A stretch of DNA of 64,000 nucleotides from positions 3,038,001 to 3,102,000 of the forward strand of contig NZ_JBJKFD010000001.1 of NCBI RefSeq assembly GCF_049723905.1, written 5' to 3'. The notes beneath the pieces were generated by a model, which had not been told where the DNA came from, ran no database searches, and worked only from the letters and a program-made list of their open reading frames with translations. This document shows, piece after piece, positions 57,522 to 64,000 of this stretch. Each line of letters starts with the position of its first letter. Position 1 is the first letter of the stretch. The position numbers and the translations under genes were made by a program. Source of the DNA: G963665185 sp049723905. Lineage in GTDB: Bacteria > Desulfobacterota > Desulfovibrionia > Desulfovibrionales > Desulfovibrionaceae.

Positions 57522-59062
57522 GAATTGATTCCGAGACGCACGCTCAGGATATCGAGCAGCCCGGTCCGCACAAAGACCATGGCCGCGGTGCCGGGCATGA
57601 CTTTTTCATTGTCTGCCAGGGTGATTTCCGCAGGCACGCGCCGTGGTGCGTCGCTGCCGGGATTCATGGTGGGCAGGCCGATGTTCTGGACCTTTCCAGC
57701 CACGTATTTGCGTTGCGATGTCAGGAAAACCTGCACATCCATTCCGGGCCGCAGATATTGCGCCCTGGACGGTGAAAACCAGGCTGTGACCTGACGTTTT
57801 CCATTGTCGGGCAGCAGCTGAACCACGGGATGTCCCTGGCGCACGTAGCTGCCTGTGGCCTCGGCAATATTGTAGACCGTACCGCTTACGGGGGCCAGGC
57901 AACGGGTGTCGGCCAGCTGGTTTTCTGCCTGAGCCAGCTCTATTTCGGCCTGGTGCAGGTCCAGCTGGGTTATGCGAACCTGGGATTCAAGGCTCAGAAT
58001 GTTGCCCTGGGCCTTGCCGTTGGCCAGATATTTGCCTTGTTTCGAGGCGCGGACGTTGGACTTTCCAAAGGCGACCGCCTCTTGCAGTCCTTCCTTTTCC
58101 GCTTCCAGTTCCCGGACCCGGCTTTCGTTGGCTTCGTGCATGGACCGGCTGATAGCCTGTTGTGCCAGGAGCTTGCGGGTACGCTCGGCCTCTTTGCGTG
58201 CATAGTCCAGTTGTGCTTCCACACTGCGCAAACGTGCCAGAGAGCCCTGAATATCCCGCTGGGCCGCGTCCTTGTACAGGGAGTAGGCCGTGCGTTCCTC
58301 TTTTACCCGGGCCTGGGCAAGGGCGACTTCCTGGCGCATGCGGTCCAGATTGGCCTGGCGTTCTTCCACATCACGCAGCATGGTTTTGTCTTCAATGACA
58401 AACAAAAGCTGCTTGGGCTCTACGTGCTGGCCTTCGGAAACTTCGACTGCGCCGAGAATGCCGTTGACGGGCGGAGCACATTCGACCAGAGGCGAGGTGA
58501 TGTAGGCACTGTCGCTGGAAAATCTGCCCAGGGCAAAGCCGCTGAGCCAGGCTCCGACCCCGACCAGAACGGCCACAGCCGTCAGGTACAGGGCCACGCG
58601 CGAGGCAAAGGAGCGCTTGAGCGCCACCGAGGTCTTTGTCTCCAGTGGATCGGAGGACTCCAGTCCCTGGGAGGCGGATTCGACATCCTGGATAATGGCG
58701 TCGAAGTCGTCGAGCTTTCCGGTAAGGGCCGCACGCATGTAGGAGCTCAGGGCGGCGTGTTTGGACGCGTCCCCGTTCACAAAGGAAAATCCGGCATCTC
58801 CATCCACGCACCGGGCAAGGCGCGCCTCCAGAGGCACGGCGATATCCGCCCCGCGCATGGGCAGGCGGAAAACCACGGTGCCGGTCCAGCCCTCTGCAAA
58901 GCACGCTTGTCCGTTTGCCGGGACGTCTTCGGGCAGTTCCGCCCGAAAGCCTTCAACGGACCAGTCCTTGACGCTTAGGCGGTGCCCTGCAATTTCTACA
59001 TCTACGGGAATTTTAAGACGATGGGCCTTGCGAAGTTGGTTGTGTTCAAAACTTGTAGCCAT
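57518..59062 (-). CDS. Alg44-like PilZ and HlyD-domain co-polymerase
   Basis: 514 aa. Residues 8-100: PilZ domain with RKAHR (11-15, RxxxR) and DWSVEG (33-38, DxSxxG), both halves of a c-di-GMP site. TM about 155-178. Residues 185-510: periplasmic HlyD-type adaptor with lipoyl halves (VNGILGAVEVSEGQHV and LAPVSGTVYNIAEATGSYV), a ~150-residue coiled coil and a beta barrel. Same architecture as Alg44 of alginate synthesis. Directly upstream of and overlapping the Alg8-like fusion. The ATG at 59062 lacks a good ribosome site; a GTG at 59113 is the alternative. Confidence 0.88.
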   Translation of the reverse strand: MATSFEHNQLRKAHRLKIPVDVEIAGHRLSVKDWSVEGFRAELPEDVPANGQACFAEGWTGTVVFRLPMRGADIAVPLEARLARCVDGDAGFSFVNGDASKHAALSSYMRAALTGKLDDFDAIIQDVESASQGLESSDPLETKTSVALKRSFASRVALYLTAVAVLVGVGAWLSGFALGRFSSDSAYITSPLVECAPPVNGILGAVEVSEGQHVEPKQLLFVIEDKTMLRDVEERQANLDRMRQEVALAQARVKEERTAYSLYKDAAQRDIQGSLARLRSVEAQLDYARKEAERTRKLLAQQAISRSMHEANESRVRELEAEKEGLQEAVAFGKSNVRASKQGKYLANGKAQGNILSLESQVRITQLDLHQAEIELAQAENQLADTRCLAPVSGTVYNIAEATGSYVRQGHPVVQLLPDNGKRQVTAWFSPSRAQYLRPGMDVQVFLTSQRKYVAGKVQNIGLPTMNPGSDAPRRVPAEITLADNEKVMPGTAAMVFVRTGLLDILSVRLGINS

Positions 59063-59284
59063 AGGTGTTTGTACAAAGACGCAACAAACGGGTGAATAAG
59101 CATAGTTAATCACCTGTTCATTTTGCCTTCCCCCCCCCTCAGAGTGTTCGTCATTACATCTGCGTATTCAGTAAAGAATGAAGACATGATGACGTGTGTT
59201 GGCTGGCGCAAATTACATGCAAAATTTTGCAGCAGTTTTTTGTTGGCTTAAATCTTTCAACAATAGCGGGCACGCTTTGTTGCT

Positions 59285-59509
59285 TTAAGGAAAGCACTCT
59301 TCGTATTCCAACTGTGCACAAGAACGGTTGCGCTGATGATGATTGACCGTTCTTTCCATGTCATGGATCAGATAATCAATAAGCTCATTCGCAATAGTTG
59401 TGTTCTCAATCTCCTTTATGGAGAAATTGAGGTGCAACAAAAAAAGTTCTAATGCCGCAAAACCAGCTCTATAGTAAATATTCTTATCGCGGATTACATG
59501 AACATGCAA
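59285..59509 (-). CDS. Small hypothetical protein, doubtful
   Basis: Up to 74 aa from a TTG start, no ribosome site seen. Sequence FAALELFLLHLNFSIKEIEN.. ELIDYLIHDMERTVNHHQRN looks like two amphipathic helices, and the DNA is more AT-rich than neighbours. It could be a real small gene, a remnant, or chance. No family recognised. Confidence 0.3.
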   Translation of the reverse strand: MHVHVIRDKNIYYRAGFAALELFLLHLNFSIKEIENTTIANELIDYLIHDMERTVNHHQRNRSCAQLEYEECFP

Positions 59510-59548
59510 GGGTGGGGAAGTTATAAAGAAAAGAATAATTGCGGTAAT

Positions 59549-60166
59549 TTATTGCCGCAAGGTGTGCAGAAGCAGCCCGGTGCCCACAAACCACATGATG
59601 CATCCGATGGCGGTGTCCATGATGCGCCATGCCCGGGGGCTGGAAAGCACGGGGGCCAGCAGCCGTCCGCCCAGGCAGAGGGAAAAGAACCAGACAAAGG
59701 AGGCCATGATTGCCCCGGCTCCGAACATGTATCTTTCCTGCCCCGCGAACCGGGTGCTGATGCTGCCCAGCAGGACCACTGTGTCCACGTACACGTGGGG
59801 GTTGAGAAGGGTCACGGCCAGGGTGAGGCTGACGGCGGCCTTGAACGACCGGGTGGTTTCCTTTTGCGTTTGCAGGCCTTCCTGCCCGCGCAGGGCGGAA
59901 CGGAAAGAGCTGAACCCGTACCAGTACAGAAAGGCTGCACCGCCCCAGCCTGCCAGATTGCGCAGGATGGCGGAGTTGGTGATGACCGCGCCCAGCCCCG
60001 CCACTCCCGCGCTGATGAGCACGGCGTCGCACAGGCTGCATATCAGCGCGATGGTCAGGTGATGTTCCCGTTTGATGCCCTGGGTCAGCACGTAGGCGTT
60101 TTGCGCGCCGATGGCGATGATGAGGCCGCAGCCGGTTCCGAATCCTTGGGCGAGTTCCGCAATCAT
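59549..60166 (-). CDS. LysE/ArgO family amino acid exporter
   Basis: 205 aa, six hydrophobic segments. Family signature GLIIAIGAQNAYVLTQGIKREH near the N-terminus (the GxQN motif), CDAVLISAGVAGLG, TLLNPHVYVDTVVLLGSIS. Exports basic amino acids such as arginine or lysine (or canavanine). Divergent from an ArgP-like LysR gene 126 bases away, the standard pairing for this exporter. Confidence 0.92.
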   Translation of the reverse strand: MIAELAQGFGTGCGLIIAIGAQNAYVLTQGIKREHHLTIALICSLCDAVLISAGVAGLGAVITNSAILRNLAGWGGAAFLYWYGFSSFRSALRGQEGLQTQKETTRSFKAAVSLTLAVTLLNPHVYVDTVVLLGSISTRFAGQERYMFGAGAIMASFVWFFSLCLGGRLLAPVLSSPRAWRIMDTAIGCIMWFVGTGLLLHTLRQ

Positions 60167-60233
60167 GGTATGTCTCCTGCCCCGAAAGGTGGCGGGGTTG
60201 TTGTGGTCGATACGGACGCGAAGCTAGCATTGC

Positions 60234-60252
60234 CATTTCAAGAAGTGAAATG
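60234..60252. promoter_or_regulatory. Palindrome in the argO-argP-like intergenic region
   Basis: CATTTCA-AGAAG-TGAAATG, perfect 7-5-7. Confidence 0.5.
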
Positions 60253-60269
60253 AATGATTTTCAAGATTG

Positions 60270-60284
60270 ATTAGTTTTGCTAAT
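60270..60284. promoter_or_regulatory. LysR-type T-N11-A box next to the ArgP-like gene start
   Basis: ATTAG-TTTTG-CTAAT, a 5-5-5 palindrome that fits T-N11-A; 9 bases upstream of the ATG at 60293, suitable for autoregulation. Confidence 0.5.
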
Positions 60285-60292
60285 AATAAGTC

Positions 60293-61207
60293 ATGCTCGA
60301 TTACAAAGGAATAGAAGCCCTGGCCGCCGTGGTGCGCGAGGGCGGATTCGAAAAGGCGGCAGCAAGCCTGTACATTACCCAGTCCGCGGTTTCACAGCGT
60401 ATCCGGGCCATTGAGGAAAGGGCCGGACGGCTGCTGCTGAACCGCACCAACCCGCCGCGTCCCACCAGCGCGGGCCGTCTGGTCCTGCGTCATCAGGCCC
60501 AGGTGGCCCTGTTGGAAAACGATCTTCAGGCCGCACTTTTTCCCGAAGCCGAGGAAGGGTTTGCGTCGCTGCCCGTGGGCGTCAATGCGGACTCGCTCGC
60601 CATCTGGTTTCACCAGGCCATGGGGAGTTTCGTGGCGCGGGAGAGGATGCTGCTGGACCTGTACGTGGACGACCAGGACCAGACCCACAAGCTGCTGCGC
60701 AAAGGGGAAGTGCTGGGGTGCGTAAGCTCCCTGGCGGAAGAGACCAGGGGGTGCCGCACGGTGCGGCTGGGCTCCATGACCTACCGCCTGGTGGCCTCGC
60801 CCGAATACGTAGCCAAATACCTGCCCGATTTCGGGACGGATTTCTGGACGGGCGGGCCGACTCTGGAGGCCATGTCCAAGGCCCCGCTGCTCTGCTTCAA
60901 TCGCCGGGACAAGGTGCACGAGCCGCTCTTCGACATTATGTACAACGGCAAACAGCCCGACTCGCCCTGCCATTATGTGCCTTCCATCGAAGGGCATGTC
61001 GGCCTGGTGCTGGCCGGTGCAGGCTACGGCATGGTCCCGGACCAGCACAGCCAGCCGCATCTGCGCAGCGGGCGGCTCATAGACCTGGCGCCCGAGCATG
61101 CCCAGTGCATCGGCCTGTATTGGCATTGCTGGAATTTGGAATCGGATTTGCTCAAGCGCTTTACAAACGAGCTTGAAGAGAGGGCGGCTGGCCTTTTAGA
61201 CCAGTAA
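60293..61207 (+). CDS. argP: ArgP/IciA-like LysR regulator
   Basis: 304 aa. Helix-turn-helix YKGIEALAAVVREGGFEKAAASLYITQSAVSQRIRAIEE (quoted by pieces: GGFEKAAASLYITQ, SAVSQRIRAIEE) and an effector domain typical of ArgP (LPVGVNADSLAIWF, GLVLAGAGYGMVPD). ArgP senses lysine/arginine and activates argO, the divergent gene. The ATG lacks a strong ribosome site. Followed by repeat A18. Confidence 0.88.
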   Translation: MLDYKGIEALAAVVREGGFEKAAASLYITQSAVSQRIRAIEERAGRLLLNRTNPPRPTSAGRLVLRHQAQVALLENDLQAALFPEAEEGFASLPVGVNADSLAIWFHQAMGSFVARERMLLDLYVDDQDQTHKLLRKGEVLGCVSSLAEETRGCRTVRLGSMTYRLVASPEYVAKYLPDFGTDFWTGGPTLEAMSKAPLLCFNRRDKVHEPLFDIMYNGKQPDSPCHYVPSIEGHVGLVLAGAGYGMVPDQHSQPHLRSGRLIDLAPEHAQCIGLYWHCWNLESDLLKRFTNELEERAAGLLDQ

Positions 61208-61213
61208 CGCTGG

Positions 61214-61338
61214 CAGGCTGCTGATAAAGACGCGATAGCTTCGTTGCTGCAAAAAACTCAAATCCTCGCGTATGTAAGAATACGCGTCGGCCTTGAGTTT
61301 TTCTCGCGCCTTGCTCTCACATCTTTCTGAGCAACCTG
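61214..61338. repeat. Family A palindromic repeat, copy 18
   Basis: Class 3 copy: CAGGCTGCTGATAAAGACGCG start; centre AAAAAACTCAAATCCTCGCG .. CGCGTCGGCCTTGAGTTTTT; end TCTTTCTGAGCAACCTG. The centre differs from classes 1 and 2 but pairs. Confidence 0.85.
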
Positions 61339-61417
61339 AAACCAAAGATTGGGTGGGCTGATTAACTGTGTCGTAGTCAAAATCTGTACTGTTTTTGCTG
61401 TTATCCCAAGCCGTTGG

Positions 61418-61852
61418 TTATTCCTCGTTCGTCGGCTTCCAATAAATCCGCACCCGCCGTTTGCCCCAGCGCAGGGCACCTTTTTCGTTCCGTCCGTAGT
61501 AGATGTCTATGCGGTTTTTCCATTTGCGGTTCATCTTGTCGCGCACCCGGTATTCGCCTTCCAGCCCATGGATGTACACGGGCGCGTTATGGCCCAATCC
61601 CATGGGTATGAGGTTGCGCGATACGGCAATGGCCTTTGAGCCGGGAACCATCACATCGTTCCAGGCCCCAAGGTAGGGGTGGGTGCTGGTCTGGTCGTCG
61701 TAGGAACAATAGGCCGTGGCCGTTACCACCATGGATTTCCAGCCCGGACCCGTGGGCGGTTCCCAAGCGGCAGCAGGCCTGGCAAATGCGGTCAGCCCGG
61801 CTAATGCGGTCACAAGAACGAGAAGGGCGCAGAAAATTGGGAAAATACGCAT
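61418..61852 (-). CDS. Secreted 3D-domain protein (double-psi beta-barrel)
   Basis: 144 aa. Signal peptide MRIFPIFCALLVLVTALAG to an AxA site (ARPAAA). The mature part has the 3D fold: VVTATAYCSYDDQTSTHPYLG, KAIAVSRNLIPMG, VYIHGLEGEYRVRDKMN, RIDIYYG; the Asp residues named in the family (in YDD, RDKM and IDIYYG regions) are present. Proteins with this barrel act on peptidoglycan, in the MltA/Rpf-related group. GGAG precedes the ATG at 61852. Single gene. Confidence 0.85.
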   Translation of the reverse strand: MRIFPIFCALLVLVTALAGLTAFARPAAAWEPPTGPGWKSMVVTATAYCSYDDQTSTHPYLGAWNDVMVPGSKAIAVSRNLIPMGLGHNAPVYIHGLEGEYRVRDKMNRKWKNRIDIYYGRNEKGALRWGKRRVRIYWKPTNEE

Positions 61853-61922
61853 GGCAGCTCCAGGGAAGAAGGATTCAATTTTTATCTGAATACCCGGGGT
61901 GGACATTTCGCACAATGTTTTT

Positions 61923-62009
61923 AGGCTGCTGATAAAGAGGCGATAGCGGCGTTGCAGCGAAAAACTCAACTCCTCGCGCCCTGCTTTCACATCTTTCTGA
62001 GCAGCCTGG
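61923..62009. repeat. Family A palindromic repeat, copy 19 (deleted centre)
   Basis: AGGCTGCTGATAAAGAGGCG start, AAAAACTCAACTCCTCGCG joined directly to CCCTGCTTTCACATC, end TTTCTGAGCAGCCTGG. A class 3 copy that lost about 40 bases. Confidence 0.75.
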
Positions 62010-62083
62010 GGGCTGGAAGGGAGATGCAAACTCCGGGGACCGGCTCCATTGCTCTACGTGTCCTAAGTTGGCATACTTATGCC

Positions 62084-62842
62084 ATGAAACACAGCGTCGA
62101 ACTTGTCATTGCCCGCTACAAAGAAGACGTCTCCTGGCTGGGGGAGGTTGGTTTCCCGGCCATTGTCTATGACAAGTCCGGCCAAGTGTCCTGCCGGTCA
62201 GCCGAGCAGACTACGTCCATTTCTTCTGACGACACCCCGCCCTTCACCACAATTCCGCTGCCAAACATCGGGCGCGAAAGCCACACCTACCTGCACCACA
62301 TCCTCACCCGCTATCCGGAGTTTCCCGACTACACCGTATTTTTGCAGGGCAGCCCTTTTTTCCACATGGACGAAGGCACCACTCCGGCAGTTCTGCGCGC
62401 CAACCTGGATGCCTTGATGCAGCGCAACGTGCACTTCAAGGGGCTGGCCTATTACAACATCCGCTGCGACCGTTTGGGCAGGCCGCACCATCTGCGTGAA
62501 CCACAGCACCAGGGCAAATGGGCGGGCTGGGGCCGTGACATTCCGGTGGGGGAAATCTACTCCCGGCTCTTTGCCGGACCTGTGCCCGAAGTTTTCAACA
62601 CCCGCGCGCCTGCCGGATTGTTCCTTGTTTCGCGCCAGCGGCTGCTTTCCCGGCCTTTGGGTCTGTACCGCGCGGCCATGAACAGTATTCTGGCCGACCC
62701 GGACGACGCCTTCAACACCGGCCATGCCATGGAACGGCTGTGGTACCTCGTGTTCAACGGCTACGGAGCCCTGAACCGCGACGATTACCCGGACGCCCTG
62801 ATTGAACCGCCAGGCCTGAGCCCGGAAAAGGAAACCCCATGA
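62084..62842 (+). CDS. DUF3431 domain protein
   Basis: 252 aa. DUF3431 signature: VELVIARYKEDVSWL at the start, LPNIGRESHTYLHHIL, DYTVFLQGSPFFH, then WGRDIPVGEIY and PAGLFLVSRQRLLSRPLGLY. The pattern is that of small glycosyltransferase-like proteins (GT-A-type fold suspected, not proven). Overlaps the next gene by 4 bases (ATGA), so the two probably work together on a glycan. No ribosome site precedes the ATG at 62084. Confidence 0.82.
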   Translation: MKHSVELVIARYKEDVSWLGEVGFPAIVYDKSGQVSCRSAEQTTSISSDDTPPFTTIPLPNIGRESHTYLHHILTRYPEFPDYTVFLQGSPFFHMDEGTTPAVLRANLDALMQRNVHFKGLAYYNIRCDRLGRPHHLREPQHQGKWAGWGRDIPVGEIYSRLFAGPVPEVFNTRAPAGLFLVSRQRLLSRPLGLYRAAMNSILADPDDAFNTGHAMERLWYLVFNGYGALNRDDYPDALIEPPGLSPEKETP

Positions 62843-63873
62843 GAACCTTTATTTTTCTGCCGCCCGTGCGCAAACCCACCGGCGGCGTGGCCGTCCTTTA
62901 CCAGATTGCCCGCTGGCTGCACGAAAACGGCCACCCGGCCTTTCTGGTCCCGCGCGATCCCGGCACCTGGCGGCCCGAGGATGCGGAAAGCGTTTCCCTG
63001 CTGCCCTGGGACGATCTGCGTCTGGAACCGGACGACACCTGGCTGGTGCCCGAAGGCTGGATCAACGCACTCACCCCCGGTTTGCAGGCCGGAGCGCGCT
63101 GCGTGGTCTATGTGCAGAACTGGGCCTATCTGTTTTCCAGCCTGCCGGAAAATGTGGACTGGCGTTCCCTGCCCGTCTCCTTTCTGGCCGTGTCCGACCC
63201 GGTGCGCTGGTATATACGGGAGACCACGGGCCACAACCCGCCCATCCTGCGCCCCGGCATAGACCTTTCCCTGTTTCATCCTGCTTCTTGTGCCGGGGAT
63301 GGGAGCCACATCCCCCCGCAACGTCCGGCAGGCCCCGTCCGCGTGGCCTACATGCCGCGCAAGAACAAGGCCCTGGCCGATCAGATCCAGCAGGGATTCA
63401 CTGCCCGGCGTTATGGAAAAGCGCCCGTCCAGTTTGTTGCCATAGACGGCATGACCGGGCCGCAGGTGGCCGAAACCCTGGCCTCGTGCCACATCTTTCT
63501 GGGCACCGGCTTTCCCGAGGGGTGCCCGTTGCCGCCCCTGGAAGCCCTGGCCTGCGGCTGTCTGTACGTGGGGTTCAGCGGTTTTGGCGGCTGGGACTAT
63601 CTGCGCCAGGCAGATGACGGACCAACCGCATTTGCCCCCTGGTGGCCCCTGCGTTCGGTCCCCTGGCAGGGCAATGCCCTGGTGGTGGCCGATGCGGACG
63701 TACCCGGTGCGGTGATGGCCCTGGACAAGGCCGTGGGCTGGGTGGAGACCGACGCGCCCCAATGGCAGATTGCCCTGGAAAATGCCCGCCGTACCGTACA
63801 GCACTACACCCTGGACCATCAGCGCAAGGCCGTTCTGGAGCTTGCCGCTGGGGGCTGGAGCAGCGGCGGCTGA
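62839..63873 (+). CDS. GT-B type glycosyltransferase (GT1/GT4-like)
   Basis: 344 aa. N-terminal acceptor domain FLPPVRKPTGGVAVLYQIARW, a middle PPILRPGIDLSLFHP linker, and a C-terminal nucleotide-sugar domain VRVAYMPRKNKALADQI, then SCHIFLGTGFPEGCPLPPLEALACGCLYVGFSG, carrying the EGxPL-x-x-EA-like donor motif (EGCPLPPLEA). Sugar donor and acceptor unknown. Coupled to the DUF3431 gene; ends 35 bases before a terminator. Confidence 0.86.
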   Translation: MRTFIFLPPVRKPTGGVAVLYQIARWLHENGHPAFLVPRDPGTWRPEDAESVSLLPWDDLRLEPDDTWLVPEGWINALTPGLQAGARCVVYVQNWAYLFSSLPENVDWRSLPVSFLAVSDPVRWYIRETTGHNPPILRPGIDLSLFHPASCAGDGSHIPPQRPAGPVRVAYMPRKNKALADQIQQGFTARRYGKAPVQFVAIDGMTGPQVAETLASCHIFLGTGFPEGCPLPPLEALACGCLYVGFSGFGGWDYLRQADDGPTAFAPWWPLRSVPWQGNALVVADADVPGAVMALDKAVGWVETDAPQWQIALENARRTVQHYTLDHQRKAVLELAAGGWSSGG

Positions 63874-63907
63874 TAATTCCGGTTTTTTCTTTCCTCTTTG
63901 CCAAGAC

Positions 63908-63943
63908 AGGCGTCCCGGTTTGCCGACCGGAACGCCTTTTTCT
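63908..63943 (+). terminator. Rho-independent terminator
   Basis: AGGCGT.CCGGT / ACCGGAACGCCT with loop TTGCCG-like and a TTTTTCTTT tail; ends the glycosyltransferase operon. Confidence 0.75.
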
Positions 63944-64000
63944 TTGCTGGCCGGGGTCTTTCGGGCTGCCATGAAAAAGTCATGCATGCGTAACCTGGGT

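Noticed and set aside
1..64000. CRISPR array, tRNA, rRNA
   Set aside because: No regularly spaced identical repeats with unique spacers and no T-loop/acceptor pairs or rRNA-like blocks were found on reading.

Overview
The window is a gene-dense, moderately GC-rich chromosomal segment. It most resembles a member of the Desulfovibrionaceae (anaerobic, sulfate-reducing Desulfobacterota). This is inferred from gene content: a flavoredoxin-like flavin reductase, two iron-dependent alcohol dehydrogenases, alanine dehydrogenase, a DUF362 protein, a flavodoxin-ferredoxin fusion, and many cytoplasmic PAS kinases. I see no tRNA, rRNA, CRISPR array, prophage or intact insertion sequence. One IS3-type transposase tail survives as a remnant.

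Layout. 0-10.2 kb: end of a DUF362 gene, then three separated pieces of an RsbW / STAS / PP2C partner-switching pathway (607-1029, 4596-4940, 9027-10220), interleaved with flavin reductase, a lipoprotein, a YgjP-type peptidase, TatD, an orphan amino-acid ABC permease and phosphofructokinase. 10.5-14 kb: Lrp-type regulator, alanine dehydrogenase, dGTPase. 14.2-22.7 kb: two iron alcohol dehydrogenase genes, each overlapping a PAS histidine kinase gene, in convergent operons; one operon continues into a sigma-54 activator and the other is preceded by a receiver-GGDEF protein. 23-34.8 kb: MTA/SAH-deaminase-like amidohydrolase, small PilZ protein, GpsA, a RidA/transposase chimera, RidA, a LysR/AhpD-like pair, TrmFO, rhomboid, DEAD-box helicase. 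35.3-42.3 kb: MacA-MacB-NodT export system divergent from a CpxRA-like two-component system. 42.9-49.4 kb: FAD dehydrogenase operon, EamA protein, DUF169 protein, and a TetR gene divergent from a flavodoxin-ferredoxin gene with a clear operator. 49.4-54.6 kb: CgeB-like glycosyltransferase, rlmE, yebC-ruvC-ruvA-ruvB. 54.8-59 kb: an Alg44-like PilZ/HlyD protein and an Alg8-like glycosyltransferase fused to a predicted beta-helix domain. 59.5-63.9 kb: ArgO/ArgP-like pair, 3D-domain protein, DUF3431 protein, glycosyltransferase.

The most unusual layer is intergenic. At least four families of dispersed structured repeats fill the gaps. Family A (about 19 copies, ~125 bp) and family B (5 copies, ~125 bp) are long imperfect palindromes that share a core but exchange their variable stems in a pairing-preserving way. 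Family C (3 copies, ~420-450 bp, 46.3-49.3 kb) looks like a multi-hairpin structured RNA ending in a terminator. Family D (5 copies) is a double hairpin. Several A copies lie against or inside stop codons.

A c-di-GMP theme joins the GGDEF protein (21676-22731), the small PilZ protein (24411-24716) and the PilZ-domain co-polymerase (57518-59062). The last, with its partner synthase carrying its own beta-helix, is my best candidate for a new variant exopolysaccharide system. All family assignments come from reading motifs by eye; no database search was run.
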